Under the pieces are notes generated by a model. The model was given only the letters and a program-made list of their open reading frames with translations, searched no databases and was not told the origin of the DNA. 10,649 nucleotides of DNA, taken from assembly GCA_045576675.1 (NCBI GenBank), contig JAZNGX010000114.1, forward strand, positions 1 to 10,649, in the 5' to 3' direction. The stretch comes from JAZNGX01 sp045576675 (lineage in GTDB: Bacteria; Bacillota; Clostridia; Monoglobales; Firm-18). Numbering within the stretch: position 1 is the first letter of the stretch; every line of letters begins with the position of its first letter. This document shows positions 5,495 through 10,649 of the stretch, one piece after another. The position numbers and the translations under genes are program-made.

Positions 5495-7111
5495 CTAAAA
5501 TAAATTAAGCTGTCCTGTTTGTTTTGCTTTTTCAATAATATCATCAAGCGGGTCAGCTTGCGGTTTTGTTTCAAATTCACCTTTGTAAGTAAGTCTGATT
5601 TTGCAGCCTGCAACATCTTCTATTTCTTTAATGAAAACAGGGTTGTTTGCGTCAGTCTTGTCAGATTCGTTTTCACATATCACAAGCATAACCTCGCCCT
5701 GCTTAACGAACTCAACATTTTCGCCCAGCACACGAAGATATGGTGCTTTGCCAAAAAGCTCGCTTTTCAAATCACAAGGCTCGCCTTCAACCTTAACCTC
5801 TTTTACCTGAGGTTTATCCGCAACCGGCATTGTCGGCTCAACCGGAGGTACAAACTCCGCCTCTGCCGGTGGCTCCGGTGGTGGCGGCGGTGTTTCCTGA
5901 ACAGGTTGCACAAACACCGGTTTTGGTGGCTGAACATTAACTGCAGGCTTTATGGCAGGCTTTATTTCCACTCCACTTTCAAGCCGTTTAATCCTTGCCG
6001 CAAAAGCCTCAGAGCTCGAATCACATTCCGGAAAGCATATTTTCACAAATGCTGCTTCCAGAACAGCACGGGGATTTGAAGAGGTTTTTATTGCATATAT
6101 TGTTTCTGATATAAGGCTTATTGAATGAACAAGACTTTCGTTGGAAATATTTGCAACAACCTCTTTGTTTTTTGCCACTGCTTCTTTTGTTTTATCCAAT
6201 ATATCCTCCGCATTATCAGAGAATTTGCAAATAAGAAGTTCTCTTAAAAATGCAAGGAATTCATCAGCAACCCCTGTAACCTCACGACCGCAAACCAATG
6301 CATCATTAAGCACTGCAAGGGCACGGCTTATATCTCCTGAAAACAAGGCTGTTACAGTCTCATACAAAAACGCCTTGCTCACTGCACCTGTAACATTCTC
6401 TATATCGGCTGCCGAAATTTCACCTTCTATTCCGCAACATAAATCAAGTATGCTGAGAGCGTCACGCATTGAACCGTCACCAAGCTCAGCTACCAGTCTT
6501 ACTGCATCAGGAGCAATTGCAATTCCATCCTTTGAAGCTATTTCAGATACACGCCCTGCGATATTCTGGGCAGAAATCCGTCTGAAATCAAAACGCTGAC
6601 AACGCGACTGAATTGTTGCAGGAATCTTATGAGGCTCTGTTGTTGCCAGTATGAATAACACGTGAGCCGGTGGCTCCTCCAGTGTTTTTAACAGTGCGTT
6701 AAACGCACCGCCAGACAGCATATGAACCTCATCTATTATATACACCTTATACTTAACCTCAGCAGGTGTGTAAATAACATCATCACGTAATTCTCTTATA
6801 TTATCAACACCGTTATTTGAAGCGGCATCAATTTCTATAACATCCATAACCGAATTATTAAGGATGCCCCTGCAGGCAGAGCATTCGTTACAGGGATTAC
6901 CGTCAGGCAACGGATTTTCGCAATTGACAGCACGGCTTAAAATCTTCGCGGTGGTGGTTTTACCTGTACCACGTGTGCCGCAAAAAAGGTATGCATGAGC
7001 GGTTTTGCCTGTTACTATCTCATTTTTTAATGTATCGGTTATATGCTTTTGACCTACCACGTCTTCAAAAACAACAGGTCGCCATTTGCGATATATCGCA
7101 CGGTAAGCCAT
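5495..7111 (-). CDS. dnaX: DNA polymerase III subunits gamma/tau (clamp-loader ATPase)
   Basis: DnaX is the ATPase core of the clamp loader that places the beta clamp on DNA and ties polymerase to helicase. The ATG at 7111 (MAYRAIYRKWRP) is preferred over one six codons upstream because GGGGAAG sits five bases before it. Visible features over 538 residues: Walker A GTRGTGKT at 45-52, zinc-binding cysteines C64, C74, C77 and C80, Walker B IIDEVH at 125-130, sensor-1 LATTEP, and the SRC arginine-finger motif at 169-171. About residues 390-430 form a Pro/Val/Glu-rich linker, and the protein ends in IIEKAKQTGQLNLF, common in clostridial DnaX. It is somewhat shorter than the E. coli tau form. It follows the SRP RNA and begins the dnaX-ybaB-recR cluster. 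Confidence 0.98.
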   Translation of the reverse strand: MAYRAIYRKWRPVVFEDVVGQKHITDTLKNEIVTGKTAHAYLFCGTRGTGKTTTAKILSRAVNCENPLPDGNPCNECSACRGILNNSVMDVIEIDAASNNGVDNIRELRDDVIYTPAEVKYKVYIIDEVHMLSGGAFNALLKTLEEPPAHVLFILATTEPHKIPATIQSRCQRFDFRRISAQNIAGRVSEIASKDGIAIAPDAVRLVAELGDGSMRDALSILDLCCGIEGEISAADIENVTGAVSKAFLYETVTALFSGDISRALAVLNDALVCGREVTGVADEFLAFLRELLICKFSDNAEDILDKTKEAVAKNKEVVANISNESLVHSISLISETIYAIKTSSNPRAVLEAAFVKICFPECDSSSEAFAARIKRLESGVEIKPAIKPAVNVQPPKPVFVQPVQETPPPPPEPPAEAEFVPPVEPTMPVADKPQVKEVKVEGEPCDLKSELFGKAPYLRVLGENVEFVKQGEVMLVICENESDKTDANNPVFIKEIEDVAGCKIRLTYKGEFETKPQADPLDDIIEKAKQTGQLNLF

Positions 7112-7137
7112 AACTACTTCCCCTATCATATAAAAAT

Positions 7138-7407
7138 ACCGTACAGCTTAATGTCGAAAAGCCATCATAGGCGAACTCGTCAAAAAACGCTCAAATCCGG
7201 CACTCCTGCGGCACACGAAAGACATTCTGCTTATCGCTGCTTCATCACTGACCTGACGAGGTTCACAGCACTTTGTTGCACAGGACCGAATTCTCAACAC
7301 GCTTAATTGACGCTCATTCAAACAATGAACAGTCCTCGATTAAGCCATCACCCCCATTATAGCGGATTATGGGTACAGGGAGCCGCTACCGCCCCGGTTA
7401 GTACGGT
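7138..7407 (-). ncRNA. ffs: SRP RNA, long Alu-domain form (scRNA)
   Basis: The RNA of the signal recognition particle binds Ffh and targets nascent membrane and secreted proteins. Domain IV is clear on the minus strand at about 7236-7262: GTCAGG, a TCA-GTGA-TGA stem with a GNRA tetraloop, then AGCAGC. The 5' part carries the Bacillus-type Alu domain (GGGGCGGTAGCGGCTCCCTG, then AATCCGCTATA), and the ends pair as ACCGTAC (7401-7407) with GTACGGT (7138-7144). The length of about 270 bases equals the Bacillus scRNA and is far longer than the 4.5S form. A TTTTT follows the closing stem, so the stem may double as a terminator with read-through into dnaX, 27 bases on. The exact ends are inferred from pairing and the -10 box. 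Confidence 0.93.
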
Positions 7408-7411
7408 TGGT

Positions 7412-7417
7412 ATTATA
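7412..7417 (-). promoter_or_regulatory. -10 box for SRP RNA (and perhaps dnaX)
   Basis: TATAAT on the minus strand lies about five bases before the inferred RNA 5' end. No convincing -35 box is seen 17 bases upstream (TTATAA). A CCCG/CGGG hairpin and a second TATAAT occupy the spacer region. The start site is therefore only roughly placed. Confidence 0.55.
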
Positions 7418-7505
7418 AACCCGAAAATACGGGATTATAATCTTTTAATATTCTAACACAAAAACAAACAAAATACAATAGCTAAATTAAAATTTTTTAA
7501 TATGT

Positions 7506-7526
7506 AGGAAATTATAATAATTTCCT
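7506..7526. repeat. 21-bp palindrome between divergent SRP RNA and PHP genes
   Basis: AGGAAATTAT and ATAATTTCCT flank a single A, giving a near-perfect dyad. It lies between the SRP RNA promoter and the PHP promoter, so it could be an operator, but there is no further evidence. TAGGAAATTA (7505-7514) is shared with the hairpin at 4433-4474. Confidence 0.45.
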
Positions 7527-7571
7527 CGAGAATGATATGCAGTGAAGTTAATGCATTTTTTATTATGTTAC

Positions 7572-7600
7572 TTGCATTTGCAGATTGTAAATGATATAAT
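7572..7600 (+). promoter_or_regulatory. Promoter for the PHP-domain gene
   Basis: TTGCAT (7572-7577), 17 bases, TATAAT (7595-7600). The -10 is perfect and the -35 weak. The start codon lies 49 bases downstream. Confidence 0.6.
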
Positions 7601-7648
7601 TTGTTGTGTTTCAAATATTTTCTTTTATTTATCAAGGAGATGTGTTAA

Positions 7649-8368
7649 TTGAATTACAAAGAAGCTTTAAAAGAAATGTACAGGTACAGAATAGAAATGC
7701 ACGCTCATACAAAACCCGTAAGTCCTTGCGGCGAACTGACTCCGGATGAAATTGTGGAAACGTATCGCAAAAAAGGCTACGATGCTATTGTTATAACAAA
7801 TCATTTTGTATATGATTTTATTAAAGACACAGATAAAGAATCAGCTATAAAGACTCACCTTAACGATTATGAACAAACCGTAAAGGCTGCTGAAGAAAAA
7901 GGTCTCACAGTATTACTTGGCACAGAAATCAGATTTTCAGAAAACTACAATGATTATTTAATATATGGCGTAAACAAAGAAATCCTTTCAATATGCTATG
8001 ATTATCTTTCAAAAGGAATTAAGGCATTCAGAACAGAAGTCAAATTACCTGACAGTGTATTTGTTCAGGCACATCCATTCAGAAGTGGCAGCAATCTGGC
8101 AGACACAAAATTGCTTGATGGTATAGAAGCCTTTAATATGCATCCGGGTCAAAACTCACCGGTTGGATTGGCAGTCAGAGCCGCTTATGAAAACAAATGC
8201 CCAATAATAACTGTTGGAAGTGACTTCCATCATAAAAACAAAGGTCACGAAGCGGTTTCAGCTTTAAGAACAAAAGCTCTACCAAAAACATCTTTTGAGC
8301 TTGCACAAATATTAAAAAGCGGTGATTACATTTTTGAGATCGGCGAAAATTCAATTGTTTTACCATAA
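7649..8368 (+). CDS. PHP-domain metal-dependent phosphoesterase
   Basis: A 239-residue PHP-superfamily protein; members use two or three metal ions to hydrolyse phosphoesters. Metal ligands are visible: HAH (H18, H20), TNH (H52), GTE (E93), AHP (H142), MHP (H165) and SDFHH (D192, H194). The start is the TTG at 7649, placed by AAGGAG at 7634-7639; the nearby in-frame ATG at 7640 reads straight into TAA. The short length and lack of a polymerase or histidinol-phosphatase signature point to the YciV/TrpH-like group, but the substrate cannot be told from sequence. It has its own promoter. The decarboxylase genes follow from a second promoter, so any functional link is uncertain. Confidence 0.88.
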   Translation: MNYKEALKEMYRYRIEMHAHTKPVSPCGELTPDEIVETYRKKGYDAIVITNHFVYDFIKDTDKESAIKTHLNDYEQTVKAAEEKGLTVLLGTEIRFSENYNDYLIYGVNKEILSICYDYLSKGIKAFRTEVKLPDSVFVQAHPFRSGSNLADTKLLDGIEAFNMHPGQNSPVGLAVRAAYENKCPIITVGSDFHHKNKGHEAVSALRTKALPKTSFELAQILKSGDYIFEIGENSIVLP

Positions 8369-8371
8369 CAA

Positions 8372-8400
8372 TTGACTTATTTGAATAAATATGTTAAAAT
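8372..8400 (+). promoter_or_regulatory. Promoter for the decarboxylase beta/gamma genes
   Basis: TTGACT (8372-8377), 17 bases, TAAAAT (8395-8400), beginning four bases after the PHP stop. It is identical in hexamers and spacing to the ispE promoter. The start codon lies 30 bases downstream. Confidence 0.75.
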
Positions 8401-8416
8401 AAAATGATTTTTTACT

Positions 8417-8422
8417 AAGGAG
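8417..8422 (+). promoter_or_regulatory. Ribosome site that fixes the TTG start of the beta subunit
   Basis: AAGGAG lies eight bases before TTG 8431. The in-frame GTG at 8422 overlaps this site and cannot be the start; the ATG at 8426 is out of frame and stops at once. Confidence 0.8.
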
Positions 8423-8430
8423 TGTATGAA

Positions 8431-9522
8431 TTGACAGAATTATTCGGTAACGTTTTAACACTGCAATGGCAACAGGTTGTTATGTGGATTATTGGCGGAT
8501 TGCTGATATATCTTGCAATCAAGAAAGATATGGAACCCACATTACTTTTGCCTATGGGCTTTGGTGCAATACTTGTTAACCTTCCTAATTCAGGAGCAGT
8601 GGAAACCTTGGAAACACTTTTTAATGCAGGTATTTCAAACGAGTTATTTCCTCTTATTTTATTTATAGGTATTGGTGCTATGATTGACTTCAGTCCGATT
8701 TTATCTAACCCAAAGCTGATGATTTTCGGTGCTGCAGCTCAGTTTGGTATCTTTTTAACCTTGTGCCTTGCATCTATGTTCTTTGATATAAAGGATGCGG
8801 CTTCAATCGCAATTATCGGTGCTGCAGACGGCCCAACCTCAATTGTTGTTGCACAGGCTCTTGACTCAAACTATCTTGGAGCTATAATGGTTGCTGCTTA
8901 TTCATATATGGCACTTGTTCCGATTATTCAGCCACCTGTAATCAAGCTTTTAACAACCAGAAAAGAACGTATGATAAGAATGGAATATATTCAAAAGGAA
9001 GTGTCAAAAACAACAAAAATTCTATTCCCTATAATCATCACAGTTATTGCAGGTCTTGTTGCACCTGACTCAGTTGCACTTGTTGGATTTTTGATGTTTG
9101 GTAACCTTATTCGTGAATGTGGCGTGTTAAACTCACTTTCAGAAACAGCTCAAAAGGTTCTTGCAAACCTTATAACAATATTCTTAGGCATAACAATTGC
9201 TCTTCGTATGGAAGCCTCGGCATTTTTAGCTCCACAGACACTATTGATTTTAGGTCTTGGGCTTGTAGCGTTTATTTTTGACACAGCCGGCGGCGTGCTT
9301 TTTGCTAAATTTATAAATCTGTTTGCAAAAAAGAAAATCAATCCTATGATTGGCGCAGCAGGTATTTCTGCCTTCCCGATGTCTGGTCGTGTTGTTCATA
9401 AAATGGGTCTTGCAGAGGATAAATCCAATTATCTTCTGATGCATTCAATCGGTGTTAACGTATCAGGGCAGATTGCTTCTGTTATCGCAGGCGGTTTAAT
9501 ACTTAACTTCTTCTTGAAATAA
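8431..9522 (+). CDS. Sodium ion-translocating decarboxylase, beta subunit
   Basis: The beta subunit (OadB/GcdB/MmdB family) decarboxylates carboxybiotin in the membrane and couples this to Na+ export. The 363 residues are strongly hydrophobic with many membrane segments. Conserved sites are present: GAADGPTS with the Na+/proton-site aspartate (D133), GNLIRECGV, and near the C-terminus GVNVSGQIASVIAGG (N343, S345) matching the conserved Asn/Ser segment. The start is TTG 8431. The subunit alone cannot tell whether the partner decarboxylates oxaloacetate, methylmalonyl-CoA, glutaconyl-CoA or malonate; no carboxyltransferase or biotin carrier is in the window. A 42-residue subunit follows after 18 bases. 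It is shorter than the Klebsiella OadB of about 430 residues but within the range of the family. Confidence 0.93.
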   Translation: MTELFGNVLTLQWQQVVMWIIGGLLIYLAIKKDMEPTLLLPMGFGAILVNLPNSGAVETLETLFNAGISNELFPLILFIGIGAMIDFSPILSNPKLMIFGAAAQFGIFLTLCLASMFFDIKDAASIAIIGAADGPTSIVVAQALDSNYLGAIMVAAYSYMALVPIIQPPVIKLLTTRKERMIRMEYIQKEVSKTTKILFPIIITVIAGLVAPDSVALVGFLMFGNLIRECGVLNSLSETAQKVLANLITIFLGITIALRMEASAFLAPQTLLILGLGLVAFIFDTAGGVLFAKFINLFAKKKINPMIGAAGISAFPMSGRVVHKMGLAEDKSNYLLMHSIGVNVSGQIASVIAGGLILNFFLK

Positions 9523-9540
9523 TCGAAAGGGTGAACTGTT

Positions 9541-9669
9541 ATGAATTTTAATCCTATGGCATTTATAAATAATTTGCACTATATGGGCAAAGGTATGCTT
9601 GGCATATTCATCGTTATAGGCTTAATAGTTATTTTAACAATGATTTTAAACAAGGTAACAAGCAAATAA
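9541..9669 (+). CDS. Tiny gamma-like subunit of the sodium-pump decarboxylase
   Basis: A 42-residue reading frame, ATG 9541 to TAA 9669, with GAAAGGGTG just upstream. It has an N-terminal amphipathic stretch (MNFNPMAFINNLHYMGKG) and one membrane helix (residues about 19-37) and ends in LNKVTSK. OadG-type gamma subunits are single-span proteins that hold the complex together, usually 60-120 residues with a polar C-terminal tail that can bind zinc. This one keeps the MGxGMxGIF entry to the helix but lacks the tail. Its place 18 bases after the beta subunit and before a terminator makes it the operon's last gene. The call rests on size, topology and position. Confidence 0.75.
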   Translation: MNFNPMAFINNLHYMGKGMLGIFIVIGLIVILTMILNKVTSK

Positions 9670-9684
9670 TTTAGCTAATCTCCA

Positions 9685-9712
9685 AAGAGGTATCGAATGG
9701 TCGGTACCTCTT
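9685..9712 (+). terminator. Terminator-like hairpin after the gamma-like gene
   Basis: AAGAGGTATCGA (9685-9696) and TCGGTACCTCTT (9701-9712) form a 12-bp stem with one U-G wobble and an ATGG loop, followed by AATTATTT. It starts 16 bases past the stop. Confidence 0.65.
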
Positions 9713-9746
9713 AATTATTTATGTTCTCTTCTGACACAAAGACTTA

Positions 9747-9790
9747 CCAATGTAAAAGGGACACCCCTACAGGTGTCTTTTTTACATTGG
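9747..9790 (+). terminator. Strong second terminator / long hairpin
   Basis: The inner stem GACACC-CCTACA-GGTGTC followed by TTTTTT is a good intrinsic terminator. It lies inside a longer pairing in which 9747-9765 pairs with 9772-9790 over 19 positions, including two G-U wobbles when read as plus-strand RNA (mismatches on the other strand). That strand bias supports plus-strand transcription. Confidence 0.7.
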
Positions 9791-9804
9791 AAGAGCCGAA
9801 CAAT

Positions 9805-9814
9805 ATAGATGCAA
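9805..9814 (+). repeat. Direct repeat copy 1 (ATAGATGCAA), left of array A
   Basis: Identical 10-mer to 10247-10256. The core TAGATGC is at 9806-9812 and recurs between the arrays at 10004-10010. Confidence 0.6.
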
Positions 9815-9823
9815 AAATTTTTT

Positions 9824-9995
9824 AGTGATATTCCAACTTCGTTAGAGTGATATTTTTGTTAAAACAAAAGTGATATTGAAACCTTCGGTTTCAGTGATAT
9901 TATATTTGCCATTAAACTGTGCGAAGCACAATATCACTCGGCGTAAGCAGAATATAACTGCGTAGCAATATAACTTGCCGCAGGCAAATATAACT
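9824..9995. repeat. Mini-hairpin array A: 4 + 4 inverted 9-mer words
   Basis: AGTGATATT occurs at 9824, 9846, 9869 and 9893 (start positions). After a core (9902-9918, ATATTTGCCATTAAACT) come the inverse words AATATCACT at 9930 and AATATAACT at 9951, 9967 and 9987. The gaps are small self-complementary pieces of 7-15 bases, for example GAAACCTTCGGTTTC, GTGCGAAGCAC, GCGTAGC and TGCCGCAGGCA. Right-half loops are GAA, GTAA, GTA and GCA, each closed by C-G; left-half loops include TTC, the complement. The whole is a broken palindrome in which left words can pair with right words while each gap folds on itself. No coding potential seen. Function unknown. Confidence 0.85.
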
Positions 9996-10003
9996 GAATG
10001 GTT

Positions 10004-10010
10004 TAGATGC
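10004..10010 (+). repeat. Direct repeat copy 2 (TAGATGC), between the arrays
   Basis: TAGATGC sits in the loop of a small AATGG/CCATT hairpin (9997-10014) in the 25-base gap between arrays A and B. Confidence 0.5.
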
Positions 10011-10020
10011 CATTTATTTT

Positions 10021-10189
10021 AGCTAAATTTTGCAACAAGTGCAAAGCTAAATTATTGCTCCGCAATAGCTAAATTGTTTTTTCAAAACAGCTAAATTAAA
10101 TTCGCCATTAGCTGACCGAAGGTCAATTTAGCTACGAAGTAATTTAGCGTGCGTTAGCACATTTAGCTCGCCGTCAGGCGAATTTAGTT
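10021..10189. repeat. Mini-hairpin array B: 4 + 4 inverted words, same plan as A
   Basis: AGCTAAATT starts at 10021, 10045, 10067 and 10089. The core 10098-10113 (AAATTCGCCATTAGCT) shares ATTYGCCATTA with array A. Inverse words follow: AATTTAGCT 10125-10133, AATTTAGC 10141-10148, ATTTAGCT 10161-10168, AATTTAGTT 10181-10189. Gaps are ATTGCTCCGCAAT, GTTTTTTCAAAAC, GACCGAAGGTC, ACGAAGT, GTGCGTTAGCAC and CGCCGTCAGGCG, plus a looser first one. Right-half loops are GAA, GAA, GTTA and GTCA, all closed by C-G. Word sequence differs from array A while the layout, number of words, core and loop rule are the same. Non-coding; function unknown. Confidence 0.85.
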
Positions 10190-10190
10190 G

Positions 10191-10228
10191 AAAAAAGACA
10201 GATTTCTTTGTCAAAATCTGTCTTTTTT
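10191..10228. terminator. Bidirectional intrinsic terminator
   Basis: A perfect 15-bp inverted repeat (10191-10205 with 10214-10228) with an 8-base loop and six A's and six T's at its ends, so it gives a T run on either strand. On the minus strand it lies 30 bases past the barstar stop and ends that operon; on the plus strand it blocks any transcript coming through array B. Confidence 0.85.
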
Positions 10229-10246
10229 CTGGCTTTCACGTACAAA

Positions 10247-10256
10247 ATAGATGCAA
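10247..10256 (+). repeat. Direct repeat copy 3 (ATAGATGCAA), right of array B
   Basis: Identical 10-mer to 9805-9814, lying between the bidirectional terminator and the barstar stop codon. Confidence 0.6.
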
Positions 10257-10257
10257 C

Positions 10258-10587
10258 TCATGAAATAAGTTCAAACAATACATTAGGGGTTTCTTCATGT
10301 ACATCATCAAAAATTTCAAGCATAGTTTTACAATATTCCCTTAAATCATCAGGCAATGAAAAAAAACCATATATATTAACCTTAAAGTTTCCTCTTTGAT
10401 TAAAAAGTCCCTGCAAGCAATCCCATAGCGCATCCCAATTTTCACCATAATATTCAGGCAAGCCAAATTTTGTTTTCAATATCAAATGTATTTCCCCTAA
10501 ATATTTGCAACCTGTAAAATCTAATATAATTGGATTTTCTTTTATTGGTTTAAATGCATACCGTTTTATGTGTTCTTCGTAATTCAT
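10258..10587 (-). CDS. Barstar-family ribonuclease inhibitor
   Basis: Barstar proteins bind and block barnase-type ribonucleases in the cytoplasm, protecting the producer. The 109 residues carry ILDFTGC at the start of the fold and the core motif LPEYYGENWDALWDCL (residues 43-58). Aligned to the Bacillus barstar motif, the key barnase contacts are present: D52 (D35 there), W55 (W38) and D56 (D39). It is about 20 residues longer than the classical protein, with an extra N-terminal segment. The ATG at 10587 follows AAGGAGG, which overlaps the stop of the upstream ribonuclease gene, so the two are co-transcribed with toxin first and inhibitor second. The terminator at 10191-10228 closes the unit. 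Confidence 0.93.
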   Translation of the reverse strand: MNYEEHIKRYAFKPIKENPIILDFTGCKYLGEIHLILKTKFGLPEYYGENWDALWDCLQGLFNQRGNFKVNIYGFFSLPDDLREYCKTMLEIFDDVHEETPNVLFELIS

Positions 10588-10598
10588 AGAATCCCTCC

Positions 10599-10649
10599 TT
10601 ATTCAATTTCGACAAAAGTATGATAATGGTCATAAGTTACAAAAATCAA
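10599..10649 (-). CDS. Barnase-type ribonuclease, C-terminal end (partial)
   Basis: The last 16 codons and TAA stop of a gene that runs off the right edge: LIFVTYDHYHTFVEIE. The classical barnase ends in LIYKTTDHYQTFTKIR, so the match includes the catalytic histidine (H102 there) and the following tyrosine in DHY. Barnase-family enzymes cleave single-stranded RNA after guanine and are secreted or fused to delivery domains. The visible part cannot show a signal peptide or a polymorphic-toxin N-terminus. The catalytic glutamate and arginines lie outside the window. The barstar gene begins 11 bases downstream, which strongly supports the call. Confidence 0.85.
   Translation of the reverse strand: MIFVTYDHYHTFVEIE

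Noticed and set aside
6167..6173. Programmed -1 frameshift site (A AAA AAC in frame) in dnaX
   Set aside because: The heptamer is in the right frame, but it falls near residue 313, before the end of the third clamp-loader domain. The shifted frame runs on for dozens of codons with no prompt stop, unlike the E. coli gamma site. Probably chance in a Lys/Asn-rich stretch.
5519..6599. Plus-strand open frames (5519-6079 and 6141-6599) opposite dnaX
   Set aside because: They are antisense to a clearly conserved gene and have no ribosome site or recognisable domain.
7480..7488. Isolated copies of the array B word (AGCTAAATT at 7480-7488, AATTTAGCT at 9668-9676, and one within the ssrA tag codons)
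   Set aside because: These are single copies without a neighbouring mini-hairpin or core. The word is AT-rich, and the ssrA copy is explained by the tag codons.
7453..7635. Minus-strand 60-codon frame between SRP RNA and the PHP gene
   Set aside because: It has low-complexity AT-rich composition, no ribosome site and covers the PHP promoter and a palindrome.
9824..10189. CRISPR array
   Set aside because: Repeats are only 8-9 bases, gaps are 7-15 bases and self-complementary, and the repeat reverses orientation halfway. No cas genes are present.

Overview
The window comes from an AT-rich Bacillota genome, most probably a Clostridia-type organism. The evidence is the strong AAGGAGG-type ribosome sites, repeated TTG starts, the long Bacillus-style SRP RNA placed just before dnaX-ybaB-recR, a one-piece tmRNA, a surface protein with S-layer homology repeats, and a sodium-pump decarboxylase beta subunit. 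I cannot name a genus from the sequence alone.

Layout. 1-89 (-): start of an unrecognised membrane protein with its promoter. 287-791 (-): a small winged-helix protein followed by what looks like the truncated tail of a SLOG-family protein. They lie just beyond the 3' end of ssrA, a common integration site, so this is probably a mobile-element remnant. 1004-1350 (-): ssrA with promoter and terminator. 1418-4301 (-): ispE and a secreted YcdB/PepSY-like protein with SLH repeats, probably one operon. 4311-4535: ispE promoter, two strong hairpins and a short mini-hairpin element touching the recR stop. 4536-7407 (-): the conserved SRP RNA - dnaX - ybaB/ebfC - recR block. 7649-8368 (+): PHP-domain phosphoesterase. 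8431-9669 (+): decarboxylase beta subunit and a 42-residue gamma-like subunit. 9670-10257: no protein gene, but two terminators, two large palindromic arrays of mini-hairpins and a bidirectional terminator. 10258-10649 (-): barstar-type inhibitor and the C-terminal end of a barnase-type ribonuclease.

How the genes work together. dnaX, ybaB and recR serve replication and recombinational repair. The SRP RNA and ssrA serve protein targeting and ribosome rescue. ispE belongs to isoprenoid synthesis. The beta and gamma subunits form the membrane part of a Na+-pumping decarboxylase whose carboxyltransferase and biotin carrier must be encoded elsewhere. The barnase-barstar pair is a toxin with its immunity protein.

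The least explained feature is the pair of arrays at 9824-9995 and 10021-10189. Each has four copies of a 9-base word, a shared core (ATTYGCCATTA), and four copies of the reverse-complement word. Tiny hairpins separate the words. The two arrays use different words but the same plan. In all eight right-half hairpins the loop is G-N-A or G-NN-A closed by C-G. The 7-mer TAGATGC lies before, between and after them. A smaller relative appears to sit at 4493-4537.
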